A stretch of 44,305 nucleotides of DNA, taken from a candidate division Zixibacteria bacterium RBG_16_53_22. Lineage in GTDB: Bacteria > Zixibacteria > MSB-5A5 > UBA10806. Location of the stretch: assembly GCA_001775395.1 (NCBI GenBank), contig MEWP01000047.1, positions 948 through 45,252 of the forward strand. Direction: 5' to 3'. The position numbers were made by a program, and so were the translations under genes. Below, piece after piece: positions 1 to 9,978 of the stretch. The notes beneath the pieces were generated by a model. That model made no database searches. It was given only the letters and a program-made list of their open reading frames with translations, and was not told the DNA's origin. Position 1 is the first letter of the stretch, and each line of letters opens with the position of its first letter.

Positions 1-3000
1 CTATCAGGTATTACTACACGCCTCCGCCGCGTGACCTCGCCGTAACGGGAGTCCTGTCTCCCACCGGCACGGTCATTAACGGATGCAACTATGTGCCCAA
101 GACTCGCGTCTCGAATCTCGGCAGCATTTCCGAGTCGTTCGACCTTACATTCAGGATCTACGACGCGACCCCGGCCGAGATCTATAACCAGACCGTAACG
201 GGCCTGGTCGTCGCCTCCGGAGTAGTTGATACTGTTGAATTCCCGTCGACAAGCTTCGAGACTGACGGTTCGTACAGTTGCTCCACTTTCGTGGTCTGGA
301 CCGGCACTCCCGATCCGACCCCGGCCAACGACTGGCTGCGTACGACATTCTCGGTTGCCACGCACTACACCGAGGGCGGCCCGGACGCCGGTATGTACAA
401 GTGGATCGATAACTTCACTTGCCCGGGAACGCTTCTCGAAGATCCGCCGGTTTTCGGTTGGATCGACATGTCTGCGGGCTCGTACGTCACATTTGCCACC
501 AACGACGATTCACGCACCCGTATCGCGATGGGCGCACCCTTCTACTTCTATGGTATCGCGTACGATTCGCTTACCATTACGACCAACGGAATGGCCTCGT
601 TCAACTACCTGACGAGCAACCCGTACGATGCGGCAATTCCAACGGCTGCTACCCCGAACAACCTGCTGGCATTCCTCTGGGACGACCTGCTCCTCTCCAG
701 CGCGACTACGGGCTGCCGAGTCTGGAACGACGTGACCGATAACCGCTTCATCTTGGAGTACGAGAACGCCCAGTTCTATTCCAGCTCGCCGTCAACTGAT
801 ACTTTCGACGTGCAGGTCATCCTCGACAGGGACGACAGCACTATCGTGTATCAGTATCGCCAGCTCGGCACCGCGCTGCAGACCGATTATGCGACCGGTA
901 TCGAGAACAGCACCGGCACGATCGGCTTGCAGTATTTCCGCGGCAACGTGCCGCCATTGAATTTCTTCACCGATGGCCTGGCGATCAAGTTCTACCCGTG
1001 GACGCCGACTCTCGATGTGGCGATGGTTTCGTATGACAGCCCGTTGGGCGGCATACTGGGCGGTACTTTCTATCCGTCGGTTACGGTTAGGAATACCGGC
1101 ACCAGCGCCACCACCGCGGATGTTACGGTGACCATAGTCGGACCGGCTCCGGCCACCGACACCGTCTTCAATTTCACGGAGACGACACCCAGCATCCCGA
1201 GCTTGACGACGACATCGTTCACATTCGCGCTCAATAGCTGGACTCCTGTTGCGGTTGGCGGTTATACCGTGTACGCCTCCGCGACAACGTTGGGAGACGA
1301 ACTGCCGGGCAACAACAACACGACGAGTTCGGCGGTTATATTCAATACTGCTGTCACAATTCCATTTGCCTATGACTTTGAGGCCGACAACGGCGGATTC
1401 GTTGGCTTGACCGAGTGGGAATGGGGCATCCCGACCTACTCACTGGGCCCAGCCGCTTATAGCGGCGTCAATGTCTGGGGAACGGATCTTGACAGCACTT
1501 ACAATATTCAAACGCTGAATTCGCTTTATTCGAGACCGATCGACTTGACCGGCACCACCAATCCTCGATTCACATTCTATATGTGGCACAACCTCGAGGT
1601 AGATTGGGACGGCGCCAATGTCAGCGTTTCCACTGACAACGGCGCGACCTGGACGGTAGTGACGACATCGGTTCCATACGACGACATCGGCGAATCGGTT
1701 GACCCCGGTATCGCTGGTGAGCCGGTATGGGAAGGCGCTCGTCCATGGACTCTGGTTACGATAAACCTGAATGCCTACATCGGCCAGACTATCATCATCA
1801 GATTCGATCAGTCGAGCGATACTTCAATCGAATTAGCCGGCTTCTATATCGATGACGTCGCCGGGATTAACCTGTTGAATCCCGACGTGGCGCTCGATAA
1901 TATTCCCGGCCAGATCGGTGTGGCGGGCAACCAGACCCTCTGCGCCGATTTCTCGAATAGCGGCGGTATCAACAGCAATACCAGCGTCCACTTTGCCGTG
2001 TATGATGGTGTCGATACTGTCTTCACGACGGACGGCTCCGGATCGGTTCCGTATGGCGGCACGCTTACGATTTGCGGCGCTGCTCAGTGGCCTGCGGTTG
2101 TCGGCAGCTACACCATCTATGTATTCTCAACCACGGTTGATGACGCCAGCGCTGGCAATGATGCCGGCTTCGTGCCATTTACGGTCGTCAGCGGCTCCGC
2201 CGCTTACCCGTATTATGAGTATTTCGAAACCGTAGCGACTGTATTCCCGCCTCCGGGCTGGACCATACTGCACTATGGCGACGATAATACTCCGGCTGGC
2301 ACGTGGCAGGAGTCTACAGTCAGATTCCGCAGCCCAACTCACTCGGCATTCCAGGATGATGATCCGTCCACCGCTTACAAGGATGAGTGGCTGGTCATGC
2401 GGCCGATAGACTTCACTACTGCCTATCTGCCATACTGGAATTACTACGAGGCGGGCGCTTTCTGGAGCTACGGCATAGCCCATGAGTTCTATGTTGGTAC
2501 GGGCCCGATATTCGATGTCAACACGGCCACGATGATCGACCAGCATACGCCGCTCACCCACACGATGGGTACATTCACCGGCGCTCCTGCCGATACGTTT
2601 GACCTCAATGCTTACGTTGGCCAGACAAATGTCTGGTTGGCCTTCCGGTACCTCGGTTTCTGGTCCGACGAGTGGAATATCGATGACATTTCGGTCCGCG
2701 GCCCAATTCAGTACGACGCGGATGTATTGACTATCGATGAACCGACTGCCTTTACGGCCTCACCGGATCCTGCGCCGATTATAGTGACCGTAACCAACCA
2801 TGGTTACTCTCCCTTCACGTTTGACGTCAACGTTGCCATTACCGGCTCGGTCACTGGCCCGGTTTACAACCAGACCATGACCGCCAGCAACGTCAACCAG
2901 GACGTGCCGACACAATTGACATTCCCGGACTTCACGCCTGCCTGTCTCGAGCAGTATTCAATAGCTGTTACCTGCACCGGCGCCGGCGATGAAGACGCGA

Positions 3001-4793
3001 CCAACGACGCACTCAGCAGCTTCTTCGATGTCCACGGTTTTGGCTGGAGAACCTATCATGACGGCACATCCTATTGGATCCTGCCGAACGGTGGCTCATA
3101 CTTAGCCTGGGCCGCAAGGATGAGAGTACCCAGTGGTCATACCGCCACGCTGAATACGATGATGGTCTACTTCTATGCGTTCGATAACACCGAATTCGGC
3201 AATGTCACGCCGACGATCTGGGCGTCCTTGCCCAATGGCAATTTCGACTATGCCACGATTCTGTGGTCGGGAGCGCCGGTAGCGGTAGGACCATCTCCGG
3301 ATCCGACTGGCGGGTACTTGCCCATCTTAGTCGACCTTTCGACGGCAGGCATTACTCCCACGACTGATTTCTGGATCGGCTATTCATGCACCGATGCCAA
3401 TACTCCTGGTATTGTTGGTGAAAGCCAGGCCTCGACTATGACCTATCCCAGAAATGAGATACTCCAGTACGGTATCACCACTTACTATCTGGTGCCCGGC
3501 TCGCCATTTGGCGCCGCTACCAAGGATATCTTTATCGCCTGCAATTACGACATTGTGACATCCTATGTCGATGCGACGCCGATATCAATTGATTCGCCCG
3601 GCGGCACGATGATAGGGCTTGGCCCATTTGACGTGATTGCCACGGTCGAGAACGCCGGCCTTACCGACATCACCAACGCCAGCGCCACGGCCACGATTAC
3701 CGGCCCCGGCGGTGTTGATTTCACCAACACTGCCACCGGCATCAATATCCTGGCCGGCGCATCGGCTCCAGTCGATTTCGGTGATTGGACTCCGACCGCC
3801 GGATTCGAGACGTACGATGTCGATGTCACGGTTACCGCGACCGGTGAGCAGAACTCGTGCAATGACGCCCTTGCAGGCACCTCATACATTCTCCTCGGAA
3901 CTGTTGAATCGACGACAGATTTCGAGGCTACCGATGGCGGATTTACCGAAGTCGTCAGTCAGGGCCCGCCCATCTGGCAATGGGGCACTGATGCCGGCAC
4001 CGGTGCTGTCAGCGGTACCAATGTCTGGGGCACAATCCTCAATGGCAACTATCCGGTTCAGGCTTGCGCTTCGTTGAGAAGCCCGGCCTTTACGGTTCCC
4101 GCCACTGGTGGCGCGATTGCCTTCTGGGCCTGGTACGAGGTTGAAGTCGGTTGGGATTACTGCAACGTGAAGATCTCCACCGATGGTGGTACGACCTTCA
4201 ACTTGCTGACCCCTATCAGCGGTTATGATTCCCAGGAAGCCAACGGTCCGGGCAATGTCTGCACGTTGCTCGAGGGTCAATGGGGATTCAGCAGTGAGGA
4301 TCCGATTGATCAAACATGGCAACTCAAAGCCTTCGACCTGACCGGTTATGAAGGCGCCAGTGCCATCGTTTCGATTGATTTCGCTTCCGATCTGTATTAT
4401 TCCGTCTACGGCTTCTACCTGGATGACTTCATGGTCATCTCCTTCCCGTCGGCCGGTTGCGATTATGTGCCCGGTGACATCAACGGCTTCGGCGGACCCA
4501 ACGGTCTTGACGTCACTTATGGTGTCGTCTACCTCAGGGGCGGCGCAACGCCTCCTGACAGTTGCGACTGCTCGCCCGAGGTGCCGACCGTTCCGTTCTA
4601 TGCCGCAATGGATGTTAACGGCACCTGTTCCACCAATGGAATTGATATCACCTATTATGTGGCCTACCTCAGACAGGTCAATCCCGCGCTCTTATGGTGC
4701 GTGGACTGCCCTCCTGCCAACCCGCCTCTTCCGGCGGTTGAGGGTCCCGGCCTCAAAGTCAAGGATATCAAGACCACCGGCGGATCGCAGTAG
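1..4793 (+). CDS. Large secreted multidomain protein with dockerin-like tail (5' truncated)
   Basis: The reading frame is open from base 3, so the gene begins upstream of the window; the GTG at 93 is only the first internal start-like codon. At least 1,596 residues are visible. Beta-rich modules follow one another. CARDB-like repeats (such as the stretch encoded near 1010-1350, DVAMVSYDSPLGG...) alternate with jelly-roll modules resembling choice-of-anchor J or MAM domains (near 1365-1860, 2200-2700 and 3900-4440, each ending in a phrase like GFYIDDV, WNIDDIS or GFYLDDF). The C-terminus (from about 4459) has two Ca-binding loops, GDINGFGGPNGLD and DVNGTCSTNGID, separated by a Cys-rich linker. 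No catalytic motif is visible, so the part seen is probably binding or adhesive. An enzymatic domain may lie upstream. Export is inferred from composition because the signal peptide is outside the window. A strong terminator follows at 4858. Confidence 0.85.
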   Translation, partial: IRYYYTPPPRDLAVTGVLSPTGTVINGCNYVPKTRVSNLGSISESFDLTFRIYDATPAEIYNQTVTGLVVASGVVDTVEFPSTSFETDGSYSCSTFVVWTGTPDPTPANDWLRTTFSVATHYTEGGPDAGMYKWIDNFTCPGTLLEDPPVFGWIDMSAGSYVTFATNDDSRTRIAMGAPFYFYGIAYDSLTITTNGMASFNYLTSNPYDAAIPTAATPNNLLAFLWDDLLLSSATTGCRVWNDVTDNRFILEYENAQFYSSSPSTDTFDVQVILDRDDSTIVYQYRQLGTALQTDYATGIENSTGTIGLQYFRGNVPPLNFFTDGLAIKFYPWTPTLDVAMVSYDSPLGGILGGTFYPSVTVRNTGTSATTADVTVTIVGPAPATDTVFNFTETTPSIPSLTTTSFTFALNSWTPVAVGGYTVYASATTLGDELPGNNNTTSSAVIFNTAVTIPFAYDFEADNGGFVGLTEWEWGIPTYSLGPAAYSGVNVWGTDLDSTYNIQTLNSLYSRPIDLTGTTNPRFTFYMWHNLEVDWDGANVSVSTDNGATWTVVTTSVPYDDIGESVDPGIAGEPVWEGARPWTLVTINLNAYIGQTIIIRFDQSSDTSIELAGFYIDDVAGINLLNPDVALDNIPGQIGVAGNQTLCADFSNSGGINSNTSVHFAVYDGVDTVFTTDGSGSVPYGGTLTICGAAQWPAVVGSYTIYVFSTTVDDASAGNDAGFVPFTVVSGSAAYPYYEYFETVATVFPPPGWTILHYGDDNTPAGTWQESTVRFRSPTHSAFQDDDPSTAYKDEWLVMRPIDFTTAYLPYWNYYEAGAFWSYGIAHEFYVGTGPIFDVNTATMIDQHTPLTHTMGTFTGAPADTFDLNAYVGQTNVWLAFRYLGFWSDEWNIDDISVRGPIQYDADVLTIDEPTAFTASPDPAPIIVTVTNHGYSPFTFDVNVAITGSVTGPVYNQTMTASNVNQDVPTQLTFPDFTPACLEQYSIAVTCTGAGDEDATNDALSSFFDVHGFGWRTYHDGTSYWILPNGGSYLAWAARMRVPSGHTATLNTMMVYFYAFDNTEFGNVTPTIWASLPNGNFDYATILWSGAPVAVGPSPDPTGGYLPILVDLSTAGITPTTDFWIGYSCTDANTPGIVGESQASTMTYPRNEILQYGITTYYLVPGSPFGAATKDIFIACNYDIVTSYVDATPISIDSPGGTMIGLGPFDVIATVENAGLTDITNASATATITGPGGVDFTNTATGINILAGASAPVDFGDWTPTAGFETYDVDVTVTATGEQNSCNDALAGTSYILLGTVESTTDFEATDGGFTEVVSQGPPIWQWGTDAGTGAVSGTNVWGTILNGNYPVQACASLRSPAFTVPATGGAIAFWAWYEVEVGWDYCNVKISTDGGTTFNLLTPISGYDSQEANGPGNVCTLLEGQWGFSSEDPIDQTWQLKAFDLTGYEGASAIVSIDFASDLYYSVYGFYLDDFMVISFPSAGCDYVPGDINGFGGPNGLDVTYGVVYLRGGATPPDSCDCSPEVPTVPFYAAMDVNGTCSTNGIDITYYVAYLRQVNPALLWCVDCPPANPPLPAVEGPGLKVKDIKTTGGSQ

Positions 4794-4857
4794 GCTTTAG
4801 TCAACAGGCCTCTGGGGTTTAAGAACCCTCGAGGCCTTCGATAAGGCCAAATTGAAT

Positions 4858-4889
4858 CGGGCCTCCGGAAACGGAGGCCCGGTTTTTTT
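4858..4889 (+). terminator. Rho-independent terminator
   Basis: A perfect 10-bp stem (cgggcctccg / cggaggcccg) closed by a GAAA tetraloop is followed by seven T. It ends the transcript of the upstream exported protein. Confidence 0.93.
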
Positions 4890-5009
4890 ATGCCGCCGGG
4901 GTGATCGGCTAACCGCTGGCGTTTGCGGAATTATTATGTAATCGGAAAATGCATTTTTAATTATCTCTGGACTCCATTATTAATTATAAAAATCATTTTC
5001 AAAAATAAC

Positions 5010-5038
5010 TTGACAATGGCCGGCTTACGTATTAATAT
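5010..5038 (+). promoter_or_regulatory. Sigma70-type promoter for the tandem C39-like protein
   Basis: TTGACA (5010-5015), a 17-base spacer and TAATAT (5033-5038) lie in an AT-rich stretch. The predicted leader is about 70 bases and ends in AAGGAG (5102-5107), seven bases before the ATG at 5115. The rest of the 4794-5114 gap holds only the terminator and AT-rich DNA. Confidence 0.75.
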
Positions 5039-5114
5039 GGGTCCGCATAAGACATCATTGGACTTGCATCACAGGTATCCCTCAATTTCATAAACTCCAA
5101 CAAGGAGAAGCCTT

Positions 5115-8100
5115 ATGGCGAGGCGTAAGAGTTTGGGTTTGGAAATGGGCTCCTTATTCGCTTTAATTATCTCTGCAGGGCCCATGAGTATTTGTCTGGC
5201 CGCGCATATCCCGCTTGTGCCGGACGTTCAACAGCCGATAACCGGCTCGCTTGGTAATCCGACGACCAACTCATGTGCCCCGGTATCCGTTGTCAACGTG
5301 ACGGAGTACTGGGACAATGTAGTCAACGACCCCGGGGCCAATATGGTCAATGCCGGATTGGTGCCCAATACGGCAGCCGATTATATCTCGTATTTTGTAG
5401 ACCATGGCAACTGGGGTAGCCCGGTTCGCAGGAACGGCACCATGTATCCGATTTCGACCGGCACTTATAGCGCCGATATCGAACCGGGATTCGATGAATT
5501 TGTCAGGTGGGATGCCGCTCATCTGTTCACCACCCCGCCGCCTGCAATTCCGCCCGGCAAAATCGGATATGATTGGAATCATTCAGCCGATTATGTCAAT
5601 GGTTTTGGAATGCACGTCGCCGCGATCGATTCCGGGCATCCCGATGTCATCTGTTTCAGGTATTGGAATCCGATCTTTTCCGGCTTCATAATGCTTGATC
5701 CGAGCGGTGAAACGATAGAATTTCATACCTGGGGTCCGCAGATTTCCGGTTCCGGGCCGCCCAATCCTCCTGAACAATGGAATTTGAACTACGGGCAGGA
5801 ATGCGTCGGCCATGCGGTTACCGGCGTAGGGTATTTTATAGGCGATCCGGACGGCCCCGGGCCGCTACCTAATACTCAATGGTTCATTTGCCATGATAAC
5901 TGGCCGACCACCGGAATCAATATTGCTTTGCCGTGGGCTAATTGGGCGGCCACTATATTCGGCTATCCCAGCCCCCAGGAACCGCCGGAAATATCATATT
6001 GGAAACCTGACACCACCTACGCGCAGACCGGCATGCCCGATTTCCCCAGCCAGTATCCCTGCCACAGTGGGGCCACTGCTGTCACAAACTGCCTTTGGTG
6101 GTACGGCGCCATGGATTATTTTCAATTCATAAATCCCCGTCAGTTGAAAGATGAACTCCTGATTTATTTCGCCGCCGATACGATTTTCGACCCCTGGGGC
6201 GGCACCGATGTTCACCAGATGGAGCTCGGGCTTGACGCCTTCTTCAACGACGTTGATCCGCCCTGGCCATTCTATGAAACGACCTATCCCATGCCGGATT
6301 TCCACGTCATGGCGGAATCACTCATGAAATGCCAGGATGTGATTCTCCTTATCGGCAATTGGTGGCAGGATGCCACGGGAGCATGGTGGCGCGACGGCGG
6401 CCGCTATGTAACCATGGCCGGTGTCGATACGGCCACGCTGGCAATCGCTCTGTCGGATCCGGAAACCGACAATGCCGAGGCCGGGGGATTTGGGCGAGTC
6501 AGGCCGCCGCATGCCGTTCATAGCCCGACCGACAACACGCACTGGTTCCCATTTACTGCTGGCGGTTTTGATTACCAAGTCTCGCACGATGCTTACCCGG
6601 TGATGTTGAATTCGCCATCGCCCGGCGGCGCCTGGTGGATTCCGGGATTCCCGAGAGGCTTCTCGCCTCCTTACGCTAACTGCCCCGCCGAGTTCATGTC
6701 AATGACGCAGGGCAACCCCGACCCTCAGCTATACCCATATCATGCCGAGGTCGAATATGCGGTTATGATATGCCCCAGCCGACTGCCTGAGCCAGTCGAT
6801 ACCTGCAATTATTACAAGGCGCCTTACATAGATTATGCCCAGAACGGCGTTCCCGATTTCGACCAGAAGCAGAATGGCTGGTGGAATCAGCAGAGCGGCA
6901 ACTTCAGTTGGTGCGGGCCGGCGGCGCTGGCCAACTGCATCTGGTGGTTCGATTCGAAATTCGAGCCCCAGCCGATCGACCCGCGGCCATTTCAACCCGA
7001 TCCGACCAGCCCACCTCCCAATGACCATTACCCGTTGCTTGGGTCGATGGGCCCCTGGGATGACCATGACATGAACAATGTCATTCCATTTATTTCGGCC
7101 CTCGGCCCGATGTGCGGCGTTGATGGCCCGTCGCCGGGGACACCGCTGCCCCAACTTCAGGCCGGTTTTCACAACTGGCTGAACTCGGTTGGTCTGCCGA
7201 ACGAATACACCAGCTTCATAGTCATGGGGCCAGGTTACCCGCAGATCAGGGACTCGATAATGGCGTCTCAGGATGTTATCCTGCTGCTCGGTTTCTATGA
7301 ACTCCTGCCGACCCAGGATTGCCAATGGCTTGGTGGCCACTATGTGACATGTGCCGGTGTTTGCACTCAGGAGCCGGCCTTATGTATTTCCGATCCATTC
7401 TTTGACAGCAACGAGGGCGAACCGCCGCCCGGAACCGCTCATGGTTCCGCCGTACATAACGATGCATTCTTCGTCTCGGGACCACATGGATCGATAAATC
7501 ATGACAGGTTCAATATGGCTCCACAGTTACAGCCGTGTCCGGCCAGCCCGGCCACGTGGTCGTTGACAGACTACCCCAACGGGTGGACACAGGATGGCTT
7601 ATTCACATTTGCCAACGAGAATCCGCTGATGCCCGGCGCACCCCCGGCCCAGTATCGGGGCGGGCCGATTATAGTCCTGGTCGATGCGGCTTTGATTATA
7701 TGTCCGGCCCCGCCGGCGATCCCCGATATCGATGTCCGGCCCGAATCTCTATACTATCAGCAAAACTCGTACACATATGTGACATATCCGGATCAGATTA
7801 TCATCTGCAACACGGGTAGCGGCTCCCTGAACATCAATTCCATAACATCCGACCTTGCATGGGTTACTCCCGGTCCGTTCCTGGCAACTCTGGCGGCCGG
7901 TCAGTGTGATACTGTCGATGTCATCGTCAATACCGCCGGTATTGCCCCTAATATTTACACCGGCTGGTTCCACGTCAATTCCAATGATCCGGATGAGGCC
8001 ACGGTCAACAAGCCATGGTTTGCGGTGCGCGTGATAGAACCCGATATCCAGGTAACACCGGATTCCGTTTTCCATTCACAATTGATAAATACCGTGAATA

Positions 8101-9875
8101 CCTACTGGACCGACTTCCAGATATATAACCTCGGCTCCGCTGTTCTCACCTACTCGGTTTCCAATACCATCGGGTGGATTACCCTGGGCGGCATGACAGG
8201 CTTCGTATTCCCGGGGGGTAACGACAACATCGATGTCACAGTCAATACCAATGGAGTAACGCCCGGTGTCTATGTCGATTCCGTCACGATCATATCCAAC
8301 GATCCTGATGAGCCGATCGTTTACAGGCCGAAAATTGTCATTCAGGTGACCCAACCGCCTCCGGATAGCCTCTATTGGAAAGATTTCAATGGCCCGATGG
8401 TCGATGGTGGCTTTATGCCCGACTTTGATCAGCGCCAGATGGGGTGGTTTGCCTATTGTGGTCCGGCTTCTATCGCCAACTCGCTGTGGTGGTTCCAGGG
8501 CAAATTCCCTCAACGGATGATCGTGCCGCCGCAGTTTTATCCGCAGGATCCAGCCGGGTTTGTAATGTTCCTGGCGAGTTTGATGAATACCAATATCGGT
8601 CAGGCGCCCGGTACACATGTCGATAGTATGCAGGTCGGTATCGAGAGATATCTACAGATGATGGGCCTGGTCGATCTGCTCTATGAGCATACCGCTTATC
8701 AACCCCCATTCGATATGGTGGAATATGAAATCGAACGCTGTCAGGATGTGACTCTGCTAATCGGCTTCTGGCAGGTCATGCAGGTGATTCCGTCGGGTCC
8801 GGGACAGTGGATCGTCTACTGGCAGCGCCAGGGGGGACATTACGTTACAGCGGCCGGCGTCAACTCAGGCCAACTGTTGATCGGCCTGTCCGATCCCGCC
8901 TACGATAATTTCGAGGCCGGCGTTACCAGCGGCGTGTTGCGCGGAATTAATCATAACCACCCTATAGGCCACAACGATGGCGTCAGCGCATCCCACGACA
9001 TCTATTCTGTCAACAACGTCATGGTTTGCAGCCCCGGCGGCCTATGGGAAATCGAACATCCCTTCTGGCACAACCCCGGCCTGGCTTATGAATTCTACCG
9101 GCAAAACGGCGACACGGCCAATATCGAGTTGCCCTGGCCATGCCCATACCCGCCGCAGCAGGGTATGATATTCACCGAGATCGAGGCCGCTGTAATTGTC
9201 TCGCCACTCGAGGCCGTTCCAGATATCGATGTCGTGCCTGACTCGGTCTTCCATTCGCTTGTCACGAACACCGTCGTGAATTACCTCGACGATTTCAGCA
9301 TTTACAACCTCGGTACCGGGCCGCTTAATTGGAGCGCCGTCAATTCGCTGTCGTGGCTTACGCTGGGGACAACCTCCGGCACGGTCCTTCCCGGCGACGA
9401 TATCGCTATCGATGTCACGGTCAACGCCACCTCCATCCCTGTCGGAACTTACTGCGACACGGTCAGAATCTCCTCCGACGACCCGGATGAGCCGCTCGTT
9501 TCACAGCCGCGATATGTTATCGAGGTTACGGCGGGCGGGATCGAATGCGATTATGTAATTGGGGATATCAACGGCAGTGGCGGCGCTAATGGAATTGACG
9601 TTACATATGGCGTCGTTTACTTGAAAGGCGGGAGTGCTCCCAAAGATTCCTGCGACTGCCCTCCGCTGGCATTTCCCTTCTACGCGGCAATGGATGTCAA
9701 TGGCACCTGCTCCACCAACGGGATAGATATCACCTATTTCGTGAGTTACTTAAAGGGGCAACACCCGTCGCTGCTCTATTGCGAGGATTGCCCGCCCGCA
9801 GACAGGGGATTACCGGCAGTCGCGCCGATCGAGCCGCCGGAAAAAGTTGGAGGAAAAACAGATACGGGAAGATAG
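5115..9875 (+). CDS. Secreted protein with four tandem C39/papain-like domains, ASH/BACON-like repeats and dockerin-like tail
   Basis: This 1,586-residue protein starts with a plausible signal peptide (MARRKSLGLEMGSLFALIIS...). Four papain-fold, C39-like domains are recognised by a Cys-loop (consensus CGPAALANCIWWF) and a His-loop (GGHYVTxAGV). Domain 1 has Cys54, His233 and a HDN motif at Asp261-Asn262. Domain 3 has Cys600 and His742. Domain 4 has Cys1115 and His1242. Domain 2 aligns with Ser318 at the Cys position and Arg430 at the His position, so it is probably inactive. Beta-sandwich repeats resembling ASH/BACON domains (SNDPDEP motifs) start near residues 867, 974 and 1367; the first two lie between domains 3 and 4 and the third follows domain 4. 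A dockerin-like pair of Ca loops starts near 1475. Known C39-like enzymes are cysteine peptidases or peptide processors, but no substrate can be named here. A clear ribosome site precedes the ATG. Confidence 0.85.
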   Translation: MARRKSLGLEMGSLFALIISAGPMSICLAAHIPLVPDVQQPITGSLGNPTTNSCAPVSVVNVTEYWDNVVNDPGANMVNAGLVPNTAADYISYFVDHGNWGSPVRRNGTMYPISTGTYSADIEPGFDEFVRWDAAHLFTTPPPAIPPGKIGYDWNHSADYVNGFGMHVAAIDSGHPDVICFRYWNPIFSGFIMLDPSGETIEFHTWGPQISGSGPPNPPEQWNLNYGQECVGHAVTGVGYFIGDPDGPGPLPNTQWFICHDNWPTTGINIALPWANWAATIFGYPSPQEPPEISYWKPDTTYAQTGMPDFPSQYPCHSGATAVTNCLWWYGAMDYFQFINPRQLKDELLIYFAADTIFDPWGGTDVHQMELGLDAFFNDVDPPWPFYETTYPMPDFHVMAESLMKCQDVILLIGNWWQDATGAWWRDGGRYVTMAGVDTATLAIALSDPETDNAEAGGFGRVRPPHAVHSPTDNTHWFPFTAGGFDYQVSHDAYPVMLNSPSPGGAWWIPGFPRGFSPPYANCPAEFMSMTQGNPDPQLYPYHAEVEYAVMICPSRLPEPVDTCNYYKAPYIDYAQNGVPDFDQKQNGWWNQQSGNFSWCGPAALANCIWWFDSKFEPQPIDPRPFQPDPTSPPPNDHYPLLGSMGPWDDHDMNNVIPFISALGPMCGVDGPSPGTPLPQLQAGFHNWLNSVGLPNEYTSFIVMGPGYPQIRDSIMASQDVILLLGFYELLPTQDCQWLGGHYVTCAGVCTQEPALCISDPFFDSNEGEPPPGTAHGSAVHNDAFFVSGPHGSINHDRFNMAPQLQPCPASPATWSLTDYPNGWTQDGLFTFANENPLMPGAPPAQYRGGPIIVLVDAALIICPAPPAIPDIDVRPESLYYQQNSYTYVTYPDQIIICNTGSGSLNINSITSDLAWVTPGPFLATLAAGQCDTVDVIVNTAGIAPNIYTGWFHVNSNDPDEATVNKPWFAVRVIEPDIQVTPDSVFHSQLINTVNTYWTDFQIYNLGSAVLTYSVSNTIGWITLGGMTGFVFPGGNDNIDVTVNTNGVTPGVYVDSVTIISNDPDEPIVYRPKIVIQVTQPPPDSLYWKDFNGPMVDGGFMPDFDQRQMGWFAYCGPASIANSLWWFQGKFPQRMIVPPQFYPQDPAGFVMFLASLMNTNIGQAPGTHVDSMQVGIERYLQMMGLVDLLYEHTAYQPPFDMVEYEIERCQDVTLLIGFWQVMQVIPSGPGQWIVYWQRQGGHYVTAAGVNSGQLLIGLSDPAYDNFEAGVTSGVLRGINHNHPIGHNDGVSASHDIYSVNNVMVCSPGGLWEIEHPFWHNPGLAYEFYRQNGDTANIELPWPCPYPPQQGMIFTEIEAAVIVSPLEAVPDIDVVPDSVFHSLVTNTVVNYLDDFSIYNLGTGPLNWSAVNSLSWLTLGTTSGTVLPGDDIAIDVTVNATSIPVGTYCDTVRISSDDPDEPLVSQPRYVIEVTAGGIECDYVIGDINGSGGANGIDVTYGVVYLKGGSAPKDSCDCPPLAFPFYAAMDVNGTCSTNGIDITYFVSYLKGQHPSLLYCEDCPPADRGLPAVAPIEPPEKVGGKTDTGR

Positions 9876-9892
9876 CAAACTTCCAAACGATA

Positions 9893-9916
9893 GGGCCGCT
9901 CAGAGATGGGCGGCCC
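9893..9916 (+). terminator. Hairpin in the gap after the tandem C39-like gene
   Basis: A 7-bp GC stem (gggccgc / gcggccc) with a 10-base loop starts 18 bases after the stop. Only two T follow, so it may be a weak terminator or a message-stabilising hairpin. Confidence 0.4.
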
Positions 9917-9978
9917 TTCGAATATTACTCTTGGGCGAAAGCGTGAAACAGGGATACTTTCGAAATACGAGGCGTACG

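Noticed and set aside
3882-4322. A 146-codon minus-strand frame inside the first gene
   Set aside because: It lies fully antisense to a long coding frame with continuous domain matches.
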